DNA of 64,000 bases. It comes from Calothrix sp. PCC 7716 (GTDB lineage: Bacteria; Cyanobacteriota; Cyanobacteriia; Cyanobacteriales; Nostocaceae). Under the pieces are notes generated by a model. The model saw only the letters and a list, made by a program, of their open reading frames with translations, was not told the DNA's origin and searched no databases. The DNA lies in NCBI RefSeq assembly GCF_019977735.1, contig NZ_AP025018.1, forward strand, positions 5,770,580 to 5,834,579, given 5' to 3'. A program made the translations under genes and the position numbers. Positions 1-9,676 of the stretch are shown piece by piece; position 1 is the first letter of the stretch, and each line of letters begins with the position of its first letter.

Positions 1-1080
1 GCTTCTTGGGGTTCAGCGCGTGACAACGTAGAAATTGGTTCTGCTGGTGGTGGTATTGATGGTGGACAATGGCAAATGCCAATGCCGCATCTGATTAGCG
101 AAGGTTTAATTACCAAAGGTAATCAAAAAATTCCTATGTACGTGCTGTGTCAATTAATTACACAGGGTAATGGGATTGCGGTAGCTAGTAAGCACGTTGG
201 TAAAGGTTTTGGCTTAGAGATGGCAAGTGCAAAAGGTTTAATAACCCAATTAAAGTCATCGACTCCCTTCACAGCAGCACACACTTTCCCACAAGTCAAC
301 CAAGATTTTTGGATTCGTTATTGGTTGGCAGCAGGTGGCATTGACCCAGATGCTGATATTAAACTGCTGACGGTACCTGCTGCACAAACTGTAGCGAACA
401 TGAAAACCGGAACGATGGATGCGTTCAGCACCGGTGACCCCTGGCCTTACCGCATCGTTAGAGATAAAATTGGTTTCATGGCGGTGTTAACAGGAGAAAT
501 GTGGAGAAATCATCCTGAAGAATACTTCGCAATGCGAGGAGATTGGGTTGACAAAAATCCTAAAGCTACTAAAGCTTTGCTGAAGGGAATTATGGAAGCA
601 CAGCAGTGGTTAGATAATTTTGATAACCGCAAAGAAGCTGCACAAATATTAGGTGGACGTAACTATTTCAACCTTGCACCTGAAATTCTTGCAAATCCAT
701 TCCAAGGCGTTTATGATATGGGAGATGGGCGCAAAGTTGATGATAAAAAGTTAGCGGCATATTATTGGAAAGATGAAAAAGGAAGCGTTTCATACCCTTA
801 TAAGAGTCATGATTTATGGTTCATAACTGAGAGCGTGCGTTGGGGGTTCTTACCAGCCGATTACATTGCTAACGGCGCCGCTAAAGCTAAGGAGTTAATT
901 GATAGAGTCAACAAAGAAAATATTTGGAAAGAAGCTGCTAAAGAAATGAATATAGCTGCAGCAGATATTCCAACCGATACATCGCGCGGAGTAGAAGAGT
1001 TTTTCGATGGCGTAAAATTTGACCCAGCAAAACCAGAAGAGTACCTCAAGAGTCTCAAAATTAAGAAAGTTGCTATTTAG
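1..1080 (+). CDS. nrtA: Nitrate ABC transporter substrate-binding protein NrtA (5' end outside window)
   Basis: The reading frame is open from base 1, so the N-terminus lies outside the window and 359 C-terminal residues are visible. NrtA is the periplasmic lipoprotein that captures nitrate and nitrite for the NrtBCD importer. The early segment [20 protein letters not shown] is characteristic of the NrtA/CmpA family. The internal segment [19 protein letters not shown] recurs in the C-terminal half of NrtC, as expected for that pair. The TAG stop is followed by nrtB on the same strand, which with nrtC and nrtD forms a transport operon. CmpA (bicarbonate) is the closest alternative; nitrate is favoured from the overall motif set, but specificity was not tested. 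The promoter and any NtcA site would be upstream of the window. Confidence 0.9.
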   Translation, partial: ASWGSARDNVEIGSAGGGIDGGQWQMPMPHLISEGLITKGNQKIPMYVLCQLITQGNGIAVASKHVGKGFGLEMASAKGLITQLKSSTPFTAAHTFPQVNQDFWIRYWLAAGGIDPDADIKLLTVPAAQTVANMKTGTMDAFSTGDPWPYRIVRDKIGFMAVLTGEMWRNHPEEYFAMRGDWVDKNPKATKALLKGIMEAQQWLDNFDNRKEAAQILGGRNYFNLAPEILANPFQGVYDMGDGRKVDDKKLAAYYWKDEKGSVSYPYKSHDLWFITESVRWGFLPADYIANGAAKAKELIDRVNKENIWKEAAKEMNIAAADIPTDTSRGVEEFFDGVKFDPAKPEEYLKSLKIKKVAI

Positions 1081-1155
1081 TTCATACTCAAAGATTAATT
1101 GCTAATGGGAAACACCCCATTAGCACCCATAAAAACCCCCCAAGGAGATAATTCA

Positions 1156-1989
1156 ATGACAACTGTTCAAAGACGACCGGCTGCAATGGACGGTAATGGT
1201 TTTGCCGCGCGTATACAAAAGCAAATTCCCGAATTGATTCCCCCAGCAATAGCTATTGCAGTATTTTTAGCCGTATGGCAACTATTTTCTTGGATACCAG
1301 GAGCAACATTGCCTGGACCAATACAAGTAATTCAAGACACTTGGATTTTGATTTTGTACCCTTTTTATGATAGAGGCGGTACTGATAAAGGTTTATTTTG
1401 GCAGATATTAGCTAGTTTGCAGCGAGTTGCAATTAGCTACACTTTAGCGGCAATTGTTGGTATTGGCTTAGGAATTTTGATTGGTGTTAATAAAACCATC
1501 AACAAAGCATTAGACCCTTTGTTCCAATTATTAAGAACCGTACCTCCTCTTGCTTGGGTACCTATTTCCTTAGCAGCACTGCGTCAAAACGAACCCGCTG
1601 CACTGTTCGTAATCTTCGTTACTGCAATTTGGCCCATCTTAATTAACACTGCGGTAGGTGTAAAAGAAATTCCTAACGACTATAACAACGTCGCGAAAGT
1701 ACTACAACTCAACAAAAAGGAATATTTCTTCAACATTTTGATACCTGCTGCACTGCCTTACATTTTCACTGGTTTGAGAATAGCAATTGGTTTGGCTTGG
1801 TTGGCGATTATCGCGGCAGAAATTGTAATGTCAGGTATCGTCGGAATTGGATTCTTTATCTGGGAAGCTTACCAAAATAATAACGTTAGTGAAGTTATTT
1901 TAGCGCTAGTTTACATCGGTCTTGTCGGTTTGATACTTGACAAATTTATGGTATGGCTTCAAGGACGCATTCTTCCTCCTGAAAGATAA
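1156..1989 (+). CDS. nrtB: Nitrate ABC transporter permease NrtB
   Basis: The 277-residue inner-membrane permease of the nitrate/nitrite importer. It starts with a cytoplasmic tail and a first membrane helix (LIPPAIAIAVFLAVWQLFSW) and has the binding-protein-dependent permease core with several further helices. The cytoplasmic EAA loop that contacts the ATPases corresponds to the region around VAKVLQLNKKEYFFNILIPA. I chose the ATG at 1156 because AAGGAGATAA lies just upstream; an in-frame TTG at 1099 would add 19 residues without a good ribosome site. The nrtA stop is 75 bp upstream and nrtC follows after a repeat-filled gap of about 146 bp. Confidence 0.92.
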   Translation: MTTVQRRPAAMDGNGFAARIQKQIPELIPPAIAIAVFLAVWQLFSWIPGATLPGPIQVIQDTWILILYPFYDRGGTDKGLFWQILASLQRVAISYTLAAIVGIGLGILIGVNKTINKALDPLFQLLRTVPPLAWVPISLAALRQNEPAALFVIFVTAIWPILINTAVGVKEIPNDYNNVAKVLQLNKKEYFFNILIPAALPYIFTGLRIAIGLAWLAIIAAEIVMSGIVGIGFFIWEAYQNNNVSEVILALVYIGLVGLILDKFMVWLQGRILPPER

Positions 1990-1995
1990 TTTAGT

Positions 1996-2105
1996 TATGA
2001 GTGCTGAGTTATGAGTGCTGAGTGCTGAGTTATGAGTAATAATTTAAAACTCTTAACTCCTCACTCTTATACCTCACTCAGCACTCAGCACTCAGCACTT
2101 TCAAC
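1996..2105. repeat. Heptamer repeat array, fold-back arrangement, between nrtB and nrtC
   Basis: The left arm carries tandem GAGTGCT/TGAGTGC units and the right arm carries the complementary CAGCACT units, so the transcript could form a long stem. It resembles the short tandemly repeated sequences of heterocystous cyanobacteria. Similar arrays occur at 4145-4296, 39443-39600 and inside a gene at 35321-35391. Confidence 0.85.
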
Positions 2106-2135
2106 CTTTTATAAATTTACCCCCCAATTACAGCT

Positions 2136-4136
2136 ATGTCTCTTTTTGTTGGTGTTGATCAAATCGATAAGGTCTTTGAATTAACCGGTGGTGGCAAGTA
2201 CGTTGCACTTAAAGGTATCGACCTGCAAATTAAAAAAGGTGAGTTTGTATCTTTAATTGGTCACTCTGGTTGCGGTAAGTCAACTTTATTAAATATGATT
2301 GCTGGTTTGGATTTGCCAACCGAGGGTCTTGTAACTCTGGAAGGACAAAGAATTACTAAACCAGGCCCCGACCGGATGGTAGTTTTCCAAAACTATTCTT
2401 TATTACCTTGGCGCTCAGTACGCGAAAATATTGCCTTGGCTGTTGACTCAGTTATGCCTGGTATACCCGCTGGTGAGCGTCGAGCAATTGTTGAAAAACA
2501 TATTGATATGGTGGGTTTGCGACCACACGCTGATAAATCCCCCACAATGCTTTCGGGTGGACAAAAACAGCGTGTTGCTATCGCCCGCGCGCTGGCTATT
2601 AGACCCAAATTATTATTACTTGACGAACCTTTCGGCGCCTTGGATGCCTTGACACGAGGTAATTTACAAGAGCAGTTAATGCAGATATGTGAAGAAAATG
2701 AAGTAACTGCTGTTATGGTAACGCACGACGTTGACGAAGCAGTATTACTATCTGACCGTATCGTAATGCTTACCAACGGTCCCGAATCAAAAATTGGTGA
2801 TATCCTCGAAGTCGATATTCCCCGTCCTCGCAAGCGTATGGATGTTGTCGAACACCCTAGCTACTACAGCTTGCGAAGTGAAATGATTTACTTCCTCAAC
2901 CAACAAAAACGTATCAAGAAACTGCGCGCGCGCAAAACAGCAGCTATATCACGTCACGGTTTAGAAAAAGTTAACTTAGAAATCGGCTTTGTCCCCTTGA
3001 CTGCCTGCGCTCCTCTTGCTATCGCAAAAGAAAAAGGTTTCTTCGCAAAACACGGTTTGGATGATGTTCAACTAGTGCGTGAAACAAGCTGGCGCGGTAT
3101 TGTTGATGGCATTGCTGCTGGGTACCTTGATGCTGCCCAAATGCCTTCTGGCTTACCAATGTGGATGACTTTAGGTGGACACCGCAACAAACCTATACCT
3201 GTAGTTACCGCTTTAACAATGACCCGTAATGGTAACGCCATTACTCTCAACAAGAACTTTTTGAAGCAAGGTGTTCAAGGGTTATCTGACTTTAAAGATT
3301 TTTTATTGCGAACTCGTAACAAACGTCATACAATGGGCGTAGTACATCCTGCTTCCATGCATAACTTGTTATTACGGTACTGGTTAGCAGCAGGTGGTAT
3401 AGACCCCGATAAAGACGTACATATTCAAACAATCCCTCCTGCTCAAATGGTTGTCGATTTACAAAATGGTAGTATCGATGGTTATTGCGTAGGCGAACCT
3501 TGGAATATCCGTGCTGCTGAGGAAGGTGTTGGTTTTACAATCGCAACCGACCTCGAAGTGTGGTTAGGACATCCAGGAAAAGTTTTGGGTGTGCGTGAAG
3601 ATTGGGCGGAAAGATATCCAAATACTCATATAGCTTTAACCAAAGCGTTGCTTGAAGCTTGCTACTACTGCTCGCTGCCTGAAAATAGCGAAGAAGTTCG
3701 TCGCATCGTGGCTCGACCAGAATATGTTAGCACCGACATAAACTATATTCAACTCGGTGATTATGGTGATACATGTGATATAGACCATCAGGTAGAGTAC
3801 GCTCACCACCAGTTCTACGCGGAGTCAGCAATTAACCGTCCAAGTCGAACCGAACAAATTTGGATTATGACACAACTCGCGCGTTGGGGTGATGTTCCAT
3901 TCCCACGCAACTGGGTAGAAGTTGTCGAACGGATATGTCGTGTTCGCGTCTTTAGTACTGCCGCGCGTGAACTTGGTTTAGACATCAGCTACACTCGCCA
4001 ACCCATCAAATTATTTGATGGCACACCATTTGACGCCGATAACCCCATTGACTACCTTAATAAGCTCAAAATAAAACAAGATTTCTCTATTGCTGAAGTC
4101 GTTCTCGACTCACCCACACGTCAATTAGCAGCGTAA
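2136..4136 (+). CDS. nrtC: Nitrate ABC transporter ATPase with NrtA-like regulatory domain, NrtC
   Basis: A 666-residue fusion. Residues 1 to about 260 are an ABC ATPase with Walker A GHSGCGKST at 42-50, signature LSGGQ at 139-143 and Walker B LLLLDEP ending near 165. From about residue 280 the protein resembles NrtA (start LEIGFVPLTACAPLAIAKEK, then [17 protein letters not shown]). This domain is established in cyanobacterial NrtC as the part needed for ammonium-triggered inhibition of nitrate uptake. With NrtD it forms the heterodimeric motor for NrtB. A heptamer-repeat fold-back lies on each side of the gene. CmpC has the same architecture and is the alternative. Confidence 0.93.
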   Translation: MSLFVGVDQIDKVFELTGGGKYVALKGIDLQIKKGEFVSLIGHSGCGKSTLLNMIAGLDLPTEGLVTLEGQRITKPGPDRMVVFQNYSLLPWRSVRENIALAVDSVMPGIPAGERRAIVEKHIDMVGLRPHADKSPTMLSGGQKQRVAIARALAIRPKLLLLDEPFGALDALTRGNLQEQLMQICEENEVTAVMVTHDVDEAVLLSDRIVMLTNGPESKIGDILEVDIPRPRKRMDVVEHPSYYSLRSEMIYFLNQQKRIKKLRARKTAAISRHGLEKVNLEIGFVPLTACAPLAIAKEKGFFAKHGLDDVQLVRETSWRGIVDGIAAGYLDAAQMPSGLPMWMTLGGHRNKPIPVVTALTMTRNGNAITLNKNFLKQGVQGLSDFKDFLLRTRNKRHTMGVVHPASMHNLLLRYWLAAGGIDPDKDVHIQTIPPAQMVVDLQNGSIDGYCVGEPWNIRAAEEGVGFTIATDLEVWLGHPGKVLGVREDWAERYPNTHIALTKALLEACYYCSLPENSEEVRRIVARPEYVSTDINYIQLGDYGDTCDIDHQVEYAHHQFYAESAINRPSRTEQIWIMTQLARWGDVPFPRNWVEVVERICRVRVFSTAARELGLDISYTRQPIKLFDGTPFDADNPIDYLNKLKIKQDFSIAEVVLDSPTRQLAA

Positions 4137-4144
4137 AAAGTAAA

Positions 4145-4296
4145 AAGTGCTGAGTGCTGAGTGCTGAGTTAAAGATTAAGAGTTAAAACCAATAACTCAT
4201 AACTTAACACTTCTTACTCAGTACTCCCACTCATAACTCAGCACTCAGCACTCATAACTCAGCACTCAGCACTCATAACTCAGCACTCAGTACTTA
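4145..4296. repeat. Heptamer repeat array, fold-back arrangement, between nrtC and nrtD
   Basis: GTGCTGAGTGCTGAGTGCTGAG on the left is answered by several ACTCAGCACTCAGCACTCAT blocks on the right. It is longer than the nrtB-nrtC copy, with more antisense units. It fills most of the gap before the nrtD start codon and should be transcribed with the operon. Confidence 0.85.
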
Positions 4297-4319
4297 ACCC
4301 TCCCCCAATTATTAAAGTT

Positions 4320-5198
4320 ATGCAAAACCGCACTTTTAAAGTTAACGATTCCGTCAGAGATAGGCTAGGGCAACCTCTTGTAAGCGGCGCCTCTGTTGCA
4401 AGTGGCAAAAAACCATATGTAGAAATTAAAGATGTTAGTAAAGTTTACCCAACCAAGAAAGGACCCTTCACTGTTCTTGATGGTGTAAATTTAAACGTCT
4501 ATGAGGGGGAATTTATTTGTGTAATAGGTCACTCTGGTTGTGGGAAATCTACGTTGCTAAATATGGTGTCGGGTTTTAACCATCCTACAACTGGTGAGGT
4601 ATTACTCGAAGGTAAACCTATTACTAAACCAGGACCCGACCGAATGGTAGTGTTCCAAAACTATGCATTGTTACCTTGGCGTACAGCGTTTGAAAATATT
4701 TACTTAGCTGTTAATGCTGTTTATCCAGATAAACCCGAAGCTGAAAAAAGAGCTATCGTTCGCGATAACTTAGCAATGGTGGGACTTGCAGACGCAATGG
4801 AAAAGAAACCCATGCAAATGTCAGGTGGTATGCGTCAACGGGTTTCTATCGCACGCGCGCTTTCTATTCGTCCTAAAGTTTTAATTTTAGACGAACCTTT
4901 CGGCGCCTTGGATGCTATCACTAAAGAAGAATTGCAGGAAGAGTTGCTCAAAATTTGGAGTGACAACCGCGCAACTGTATTAATGATTACCCACGATATC
5001 GACGAAGCACTATTCCTAGCTGATAAACTCGTAATGATGACCAACGGTCCACATGCGAAAATTGGCGAAGTTATGGAAATTCCTTTCGACCGCCCTAGAG
5101 ATCGCGCACGTATTATGGACGACCCACGTTACTATAAACTGCGTAACTACGCTCTTGACTTCCTCTTCAACCGTTTCGCACATGATGATGTCGGTTAA
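4320..5198 (+). CDS. nrtD: Nitrate ABC transporter ATPase NrtD
   Basis: A 292-residue ABC ATPase and the single-domain partner of NrtC. Walker A GHSGCGKST is at 70-78, signature MSGGM at 167-171, Walker B ILDEP near 188-192 and the switch histidine in MITHD. The N-terminal extension of about 30 residues before the ATPase fold is ordinary for NrtD. It is the last gene of the nrtABCD set. In many relatives narB (nitrate reductase) follows nrtD, but no narB is seen here; the next 1 kb is non-coding and then a bicarbonate transporter gene begins. Confidence 0.92.
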   Translation: MQNRTFKVNDSVRDRLGQPLVSGASVASGKKPYVEIKDVSKVYPTKKGPFTVLDGVNLNVYEGEFICVIGHSGCGKSTLLNMVSGFNHPTTGEVLLEGKPITKPGPDRMVVFQNYALLPWRTAFENIYLAVNAVYPDKPEAEKRAIVRDNLAMVGLADAMEKKPMQMSGGMRQRVSIARALSIRPKVLILDEPFGALDAITKEELQEELLKIWSDNRATVLMITHDIDEALFLADKLVMMTNGPHAKIGEVMEIPFDRPRDRARIMDDPRYYKLRNYALDFLFNRFAHDDVG

Positions 5199-6205
5199 GC
5201 GGGCAAAAACAGAATACAAATGAGGTAAACAAGGGGGAAACATAAAATTTCTCTCTTGTCTTCTATCTAAAGGAATATCATGCATTGCGATAGTCCAAGA
5301 TAATTTAAATTTATGCAGCAAATAATTTTTTAATAATAAAACTCATGTATAGATTTAATACTATGAACTAGATTTAATAATTGTTTTATAATTATCATCT
5401 TTGCATTGACCACTGAGACAAGAAAAGCTGTAAGCTATACATATCGATTTGAATTTTGTGTCCACTGATACTAGATTCAAATTTAAATGCGTTTGCATTT
5501 AATTCATTGAGCTATTACACTGAGTATAACTTTACTTAGTTTGCTTGATGCTCACTTAAATATGTAACGTCTTTAAGTACAGGAAGTAAATTATACCTCT
5601 TGTATAGCGTTTCTGTATGCAAAAAAAGACATCTTACCTTTTGGGATAATTTATGACCAATCTTTTTAAAATCAACGTTTTTAAAATTAACTTATAAAAA
5701 GTCAGCTTGCAGTCATAAGCACAATGGACTGCAAACTGTGTTCTTAAAAATAAGATAGAATTTTCTAATCTTATTTATTAAGATAATAAGTCAATTAGAA
5801 AACAAATGATGGTACGATTAGCGTTTAAGCCATAATTCACTAATCACCACTAAGAAACCCTTATTAATCTCGTAGAGCTAACCAAGGTTCATACGTTACA
5901 GATTGTTTTCATTAAAGGATTCAGCTTCTTTAATTAAAATAACATTTATAAAAGTACGTGTGCATAACTGTTTCTTAGAGCTTCCATAGAGAATAAGGTA
6001 AAACATTGCAGCAAAATTAATAGTTGCCAAATAATACACAGTCCCTAATCTTTGTCTATATGCGTATAAAAGATTACTGTGTAATTCATTCTTGCAACAC
6101 AATTATCAAATGATTTTTATCTCACTGAGAAAAACACAAGTTAATCGCGAAATTAAGCTGTCAAATATTTAGCCCAGTATTCAGTTCTACCGATTTATCA
6201 GAAAG
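5199..6205. other. 1-kb AT-rich intergenic region between nrtD and bicA
   Basis: No convincing gene. The only minus-strand open frame of note (5896-6102, 68 codons) has no family resemblance and no ribosome site that I can see. No GTA-N8-TAC NtcA site was found by eye. The stretch probably holds the nrt operon 3' end and the bicA promoter and leader. Confidence 0.5.
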
Positions 6206-7933
6206 ATGGGAATAACTAATCAAATCCATTTCAGAAATTTACGCGGTGACATCTTTGGTGGTGTTACAGCAGCAATTGTTTCTCTACCCCTTGCACTTGC
6301 CTTTGGTGTTGCAAGTGGCGCCGGTGCAGTCGCTGGTCTTTATGGTGCAGTTTGTGTTGGTTTCTTTGCTGCATTATTTGGCGGGACACCAACTTTAATT
6401 TCTGAACCGACTGGACCAATGACAGTAGTAATTACTACTATCATTGCTTCTTTAACCGCTGCTAACCCAGAAAACGGTTTAGCGATGGCTTTTACCGTCG
6501 TTATGTTGGCAGGGATATTTCAAATTCTGTTTGGTATTTTTAAATTGGGTAAATATATTACCTTAATGCCTTACAGTGTTATCTCTGGCTTCATGTCTGG
6601 TATCGGTGTAATTTTGATTATTCTTCAAATTGCTCCGTTTGTCGGACAACCTAACCCCAAAGGTGGTGTGTTGGGAATGGTGCAAAATCTACCGCAGTTG
6701 CTATCTAATATAAATCCTGCGGAAGCGACATTAGGAATTTTAACGCTGGCGATTATTTTCTTCATGCCAGCAAAAATCAAGCGCATTGTACCACCTCAAC
6801 TTGTCGCGTTAATTGTTGGTACCATAGTTTCATTAACAGTTTTCGGCAACGCTGATATTAGACGAATTGGTGAAATACCTGTCGGTTTGCCCACCATCCA
6901 AATGCCAACTTTCACACCCGGCCAAGTTACAGTCATGCTGGTTGACGGGGTGATGTTAGGTATTTTGGGATGTATTGATACATTATTAACAGCAGTAATT
7001 GCAGATAGCTTAACCCGTACCGAACATAAATCTGACAAAGAATTAATTGGTCAAGGTATTGGTAACTTAATTTCTGGTTTGTGTGGTGGTTTACCTGGTG
7101 CAGGTGCCACAATGGGTACCGTTGTCAACATTCAAACTGGCGCTAAGACAGCTGTATCAGGCTTGACTCGTGCATTAATCTTGTTAGTCGTTGTTTTGGG
7201 AGCCGCTCGTTTAACTCAACCAATTCCAATGGCTGTATTAGCGGGTATTGCGTTAAAAGTTGGTATTGACATTCTTGACTGGAGTTTCTTGAAGCGTTCG
7301 CATAAAGTCTCTCTCAAAGGTTCAATCATCATGTATGGTGTATTGCTCCTGACAGTATTTGTAGACTTAATTGTAGCAGTTGGTATTGGGGTGTTTATTG
7401 CGAACATCTTGACAATTGAGCGTCTTTCTGAAATGCAAGGTGAAGAAGTCAAAACAATTACCGATGCAGATGATGCAATTGTTTTGAACGCAGAAGAGAA
7501 GCGCTTGTTCGATTTGGCAAATGGTCGCGTATTACTGTTCTATCTCAGTGGTCCAATGATTTTTGGTGTATCGAAAGCAATTGCGCGCGAACACTCTGCA
7601 ATGGCAGACAGCGATGTCGTAATTATGGATTTAAGCGATGTACCAATGTTGGGTGTAACTGCTTCGTTGGCACTTGAAAATGCAATCAAAGATGCAGTAG
7701 ACCGTGGTCGCCAGGTATTTATTGTTGGCGCCGCTGGTAAAGTGAAAAAACGCTTAGAAAAGTTTGGAATTTTCCAAATTATTCCCCAACATAATTTATT
7801 TACCGAACGCGCTGATGCTCTTAGACAAGCACTAGCAATTGTGAATCCAAGTTCCACTAATGTCCCTACAGCGAGAGAATATCCACAAGAAGATTCATCC
7901 TACGATTACCCCATTCAACCTAAAAACGCTTAA
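6206..7933 (+). CDS. bicA: Na+-dependent bicarbonate transporter BicA (SulP family)
   Basis: 575 residues, the usual length for BicA. The opening GITNQIHFRNLRGDIFGGVT and the stretches GGTPTLISEPTGPMTVVITT, GILGCIDTLLTAVIADSLTR and PGAGATMGTVVNIQ match what I recall of the characterised Synechococcus PCC 7002 BicA closely. The N-terminal two-thirds is a 14-helix SulP transport domain. The C-terminal part from about residue 430 is a cytoplasmic STAS domain. It imports bicarbonate for the CO2-concentrating mechanism using the Na+ gradient. The downstream Na+/H+ antiporter on the same strand fits that coupling. A sulfate transporter of the same superfamily is the alternative, but the match is specific to the BicA branch. 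Confidence 0.92.
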   Translation: MGITNQIHFRNLRGDIFGGVTAAIVSLPLALAFGVASGAGAVAGLYGAVCVGFFAALFGGTPTLISEPTGPMTVVITTIIASLTAANPENGLAMAFTVVMLAGIFQILFGIFKLGKYITLMPYSVISGFMSGIGVILIILQIAPFVGQPNPKGGVLGMVQNLPQLLSNINPAEATLGILTLAIIFFMPAKIKRIVPPQLVALIVGTIVSLTVFGNADIRRIGEIPVGLPTIQMPTFTPGQVTVMLVDGVMLGILGCIDTLLTAVIADSLTRTEHKSDKELIGQGIGNLISGLCGGLPGAGATMGTVVNIQTGAKTAVSGLTRALILLVVVLGAARLTQPIPMAVLAGIALKVGIDILDWSFLKRSHKVSLKGSIIMYGVLLLTVFVDLIVAVGIGVFIANILTIERLSEMQGEEVKTITDADDAIVLNAEEKRLFDLANGRVLLFYLSGPMIFGVSKAIAREHSAMADSDVVIMDLSDVPMLGVTASLALENAIKDAVDRGRQVFIVGAAGKVKKRLEKFGIFQIIPQHNLFTERADALRQALAIVNPSSTNVPTAREYPQEDSSYDYPIQPKNA

Positions 7934-7940
7934 CTAGTAC

Positions 7941-7994
7941 GGGCGGGTTAACAGATATCCTACAATTTAACTCGATATCTCACTAAACCCGCCC
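7941..7994 (+). terminator. Hairpin between bicA and the antiporter gene
   Basis: GGGCGGGTT (7941-7949) pairs with AACCCGCCC (7986-7994), and an inner GATATC pairs with a second GATATC at 7974-7979. No T-run follows, so it may be a processing or partial attenuation element between co-transcribed genes rather than a full terminator. Confidence 0.5.
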
Positions 7995-8032
7995 CCACGA
8001 TAACCCCAAATCCCAAAACCAAAAATCGAAAG

Positions 8033-9427
8033 ATGATTTTAAATCCCAGTACCTGGTTATCTTCGTTTAGTTTCCCATCTCTACTACTGGGAACTGCCAC
8101 CCCTTCTGAGTATAGTCCCATCGTTCTTACTGGTGTACTACTGAGCTTAATTGTAGTTTACATAGCTAGTAAACTCGGCGGAGAAATTTCTAGAAAAATA
8201 AATTTACCACCTGTTTTAGGTGAATTAGTCGCAGGTGTTATTGTCGGCGCCTCAGTTTTACATTTACTTGTATTTCCTGAAGGTGGTGCAGATGCAGGAG
8301 ACTCGGTAATTATGACTGTTTTACAGTTTATTGGGAACCTTACTCCCGATGCTGTAACCTCTATTTTTGAGGCGCAAAGCGAGGTTGTGTCAGTCTTAGC
8401 TGAAATCGGAGTAATTATCCTATTGTTTGAAATTGGCTTAGAGTCTGATTTAAAAGAATTAACCAAAGTCGGTTATCAGGCAACGATTGTAGCTTGTGTT
8501 GGGGTCGCTGTTCCTTTTGCTGCTGGAACTATAGGATTAATTTATCTTTTCAACTTCCCAGCTATTCCGGCAATTTTTGCGGGTGCTGCATTAACAGCAA
8601 CCAGTATTGGCATTACCTCCAAAGTTCTTTCTGAAATTGGGCAACTCAAATCTCGCGAAGGTCAAATTATTGTTGGCGCCGCTGTTATCGATGATATTTT
8701 AGGCATTATTGTTTTAGCAGTTGTTGCCAGTCTTGCTAAAACAGGTGAGGTAGATATTGCCAACGTTATATATTTGATTGTCAGCGCAACTTCGTTTCTC
8801 ATTGGCTCGATTCTACTTGGTAAATTCTTTAATAAATCATTTGTTGCAGCTGCTGATAGACTGCAAACGCGCGGAAACATTATTATCCCCGCTCTTGTAT
8901 TTGCCTTCTTCATGGCATTTATTGGCAATGCGATTCATTTAGAAGCTATTTTAGGCGCCTTTGCAGCAGGTTTAGTGCTTGACGAAACCGACAAACGTAA
9001 AGAACTTGACGAACAAGTTAAACCAATAGCAGATATTTTAGTACCAATTTTCTTTATCACTGTTGGCGCCAAAGTTGACCTCAGTGTTCTCAATCCCAGC
9101 ATCCCAGCAAATCGTGAAGGATTAATTATTGCAACGTTTTTGATTATAGTCGCGATAATTGGTAAAGTCGTCACTGGGTGGGCAGTTTTCGGTCAACCTG
9201 GAATCAACCGTGTAGCAATTGGTGTTGGCATGATTCCACGAGGTGAAGTTGGCTTAGTATTTGCAGGCATTGGTGCTGCTAGTGGAGTATTGAATAAACC
9301 TTTACAAGCAGCCATTATCGTAATGGTGATTTTAACAACCTTTATCGCTCCACCTTTGCTAAGGCTAGCATTTAAAGAATCATCTGACCCGCAGAAAGAA
9401 TTAAATCAACTTGATATAACCGGGTAA
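8033..9427 (+). CDS. Na+/H+ antiporter, CPA2 family (NhaS3-like)
   Basis: 464 residues with about a dozen hydrophobic helices and no C-terminal soluble domain of note. Features typical of the CPA2 exchanger fold are the early NLPPVLGELVAGVIVGASVL segment, the conserved helix with AAVIDDILGIIVLAVVA (an Asp-Asp pair in the ion-binding helix), and GVGMIPRGEVGLVFAGIG near the end. Closest in character to cyanobacterial NhaS3. It probably expels Na+ in exchange for H+ and so renews the gradient used by BicA. The start ATG lies 99 bp after the bicA stop, with a hairpin in the gap. Expression as a bicA operon is likely but not shown. A gene symbol is withheld because cyanobacteria have several NhaS paralogues. 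Confidence 0.85.
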   Translation: MILNPSTWLSSFSFPSLLLGTATPSEYSPIVLTGVLLSLIVVYIASKLGGEISRKINLPPVLGELVAGVIVGASVLHLLVFPEGGADAGDSVIMTVLQFIGNLTPDAVTSIFEAQSEVVSVLAEIGVIILLFEIGLESDLKELTKVGYQATIVACVGVAVPFAAGTIGLIYLFNFPAIPAIFAGAALTATSIGITSKVLSEIGQLKSREGQIIVGAAVIDDILGIIVLAVVASLAKTGEVDIANVIYLIVSATSFLIGSILLGKFFNKSFVAAADRLQTRGNIIIPALVFAFFMAFIGNAIHLEAILGAFAAGLVLDETDKRKELDEQVKPIADILVPIFFITVGAKVDLSVLNPSIPANREGLIIATFLIIVAIIGKVVTGWAVFGQPGINRVAIGVGMIPRGEVGLVFAGIGAASGVLNKPLQAAIIVMVILTTFIAPPLLRLAFKESSDPQKELNQLDITG

Positions 9428-9453
9428 CAATTTTTACTGTATGATGTTTAAGT

Positions 9454-9489
9454 AGAGACAAAAGTCCTAGTGTGACTTTTGTCTCTTTT
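9454..9489 (+). terminator. Rho-independent terminator after the antiporter gene
   Basis: AGAGACAAAAGTC (9454-9466) is perfectly complementary to GACTTTTGTCTCT (9474-9486), with a 7-base loop and a short T-run after it. It ends the bicA-antiporter unit. Confidence 0.85.
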
Positions 9490-9676
9490 GTTATGCAGCT
9501 TTGCCCATTGGTCACAAATCTCCAGCTCTAGAAAGATGATATTTATGGTTAATGTTAGCAATACTAGTTTTTCGGGTAGTATGTAAAAGTCACATTTACA
9601 AGTAACTCCTGTATCTTTTTAGCCAAGCTAAATCTTCGCTTCTAGATACAAATAAAATAGTACAAAGGAATTATTT

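Noticed and set aside
2393-2833. Long minus-strand frame inside nrtC and similar antisense frames in other genes
   Set aside because: Shadows of strongly coding sequence on the other strand; codon pattern belongs to the sense gene.
5560-5590. Possible NtcA-type site GTA...TAC near 5565
   Set aside because: Spacing is 11 bases, not the 8 required for an NtcA site.
5896-6102. 68-codon minus-strand frame upstream of bicA
   Set aside because: AT-rich chance frame; no ribosome site or recognisable feature.
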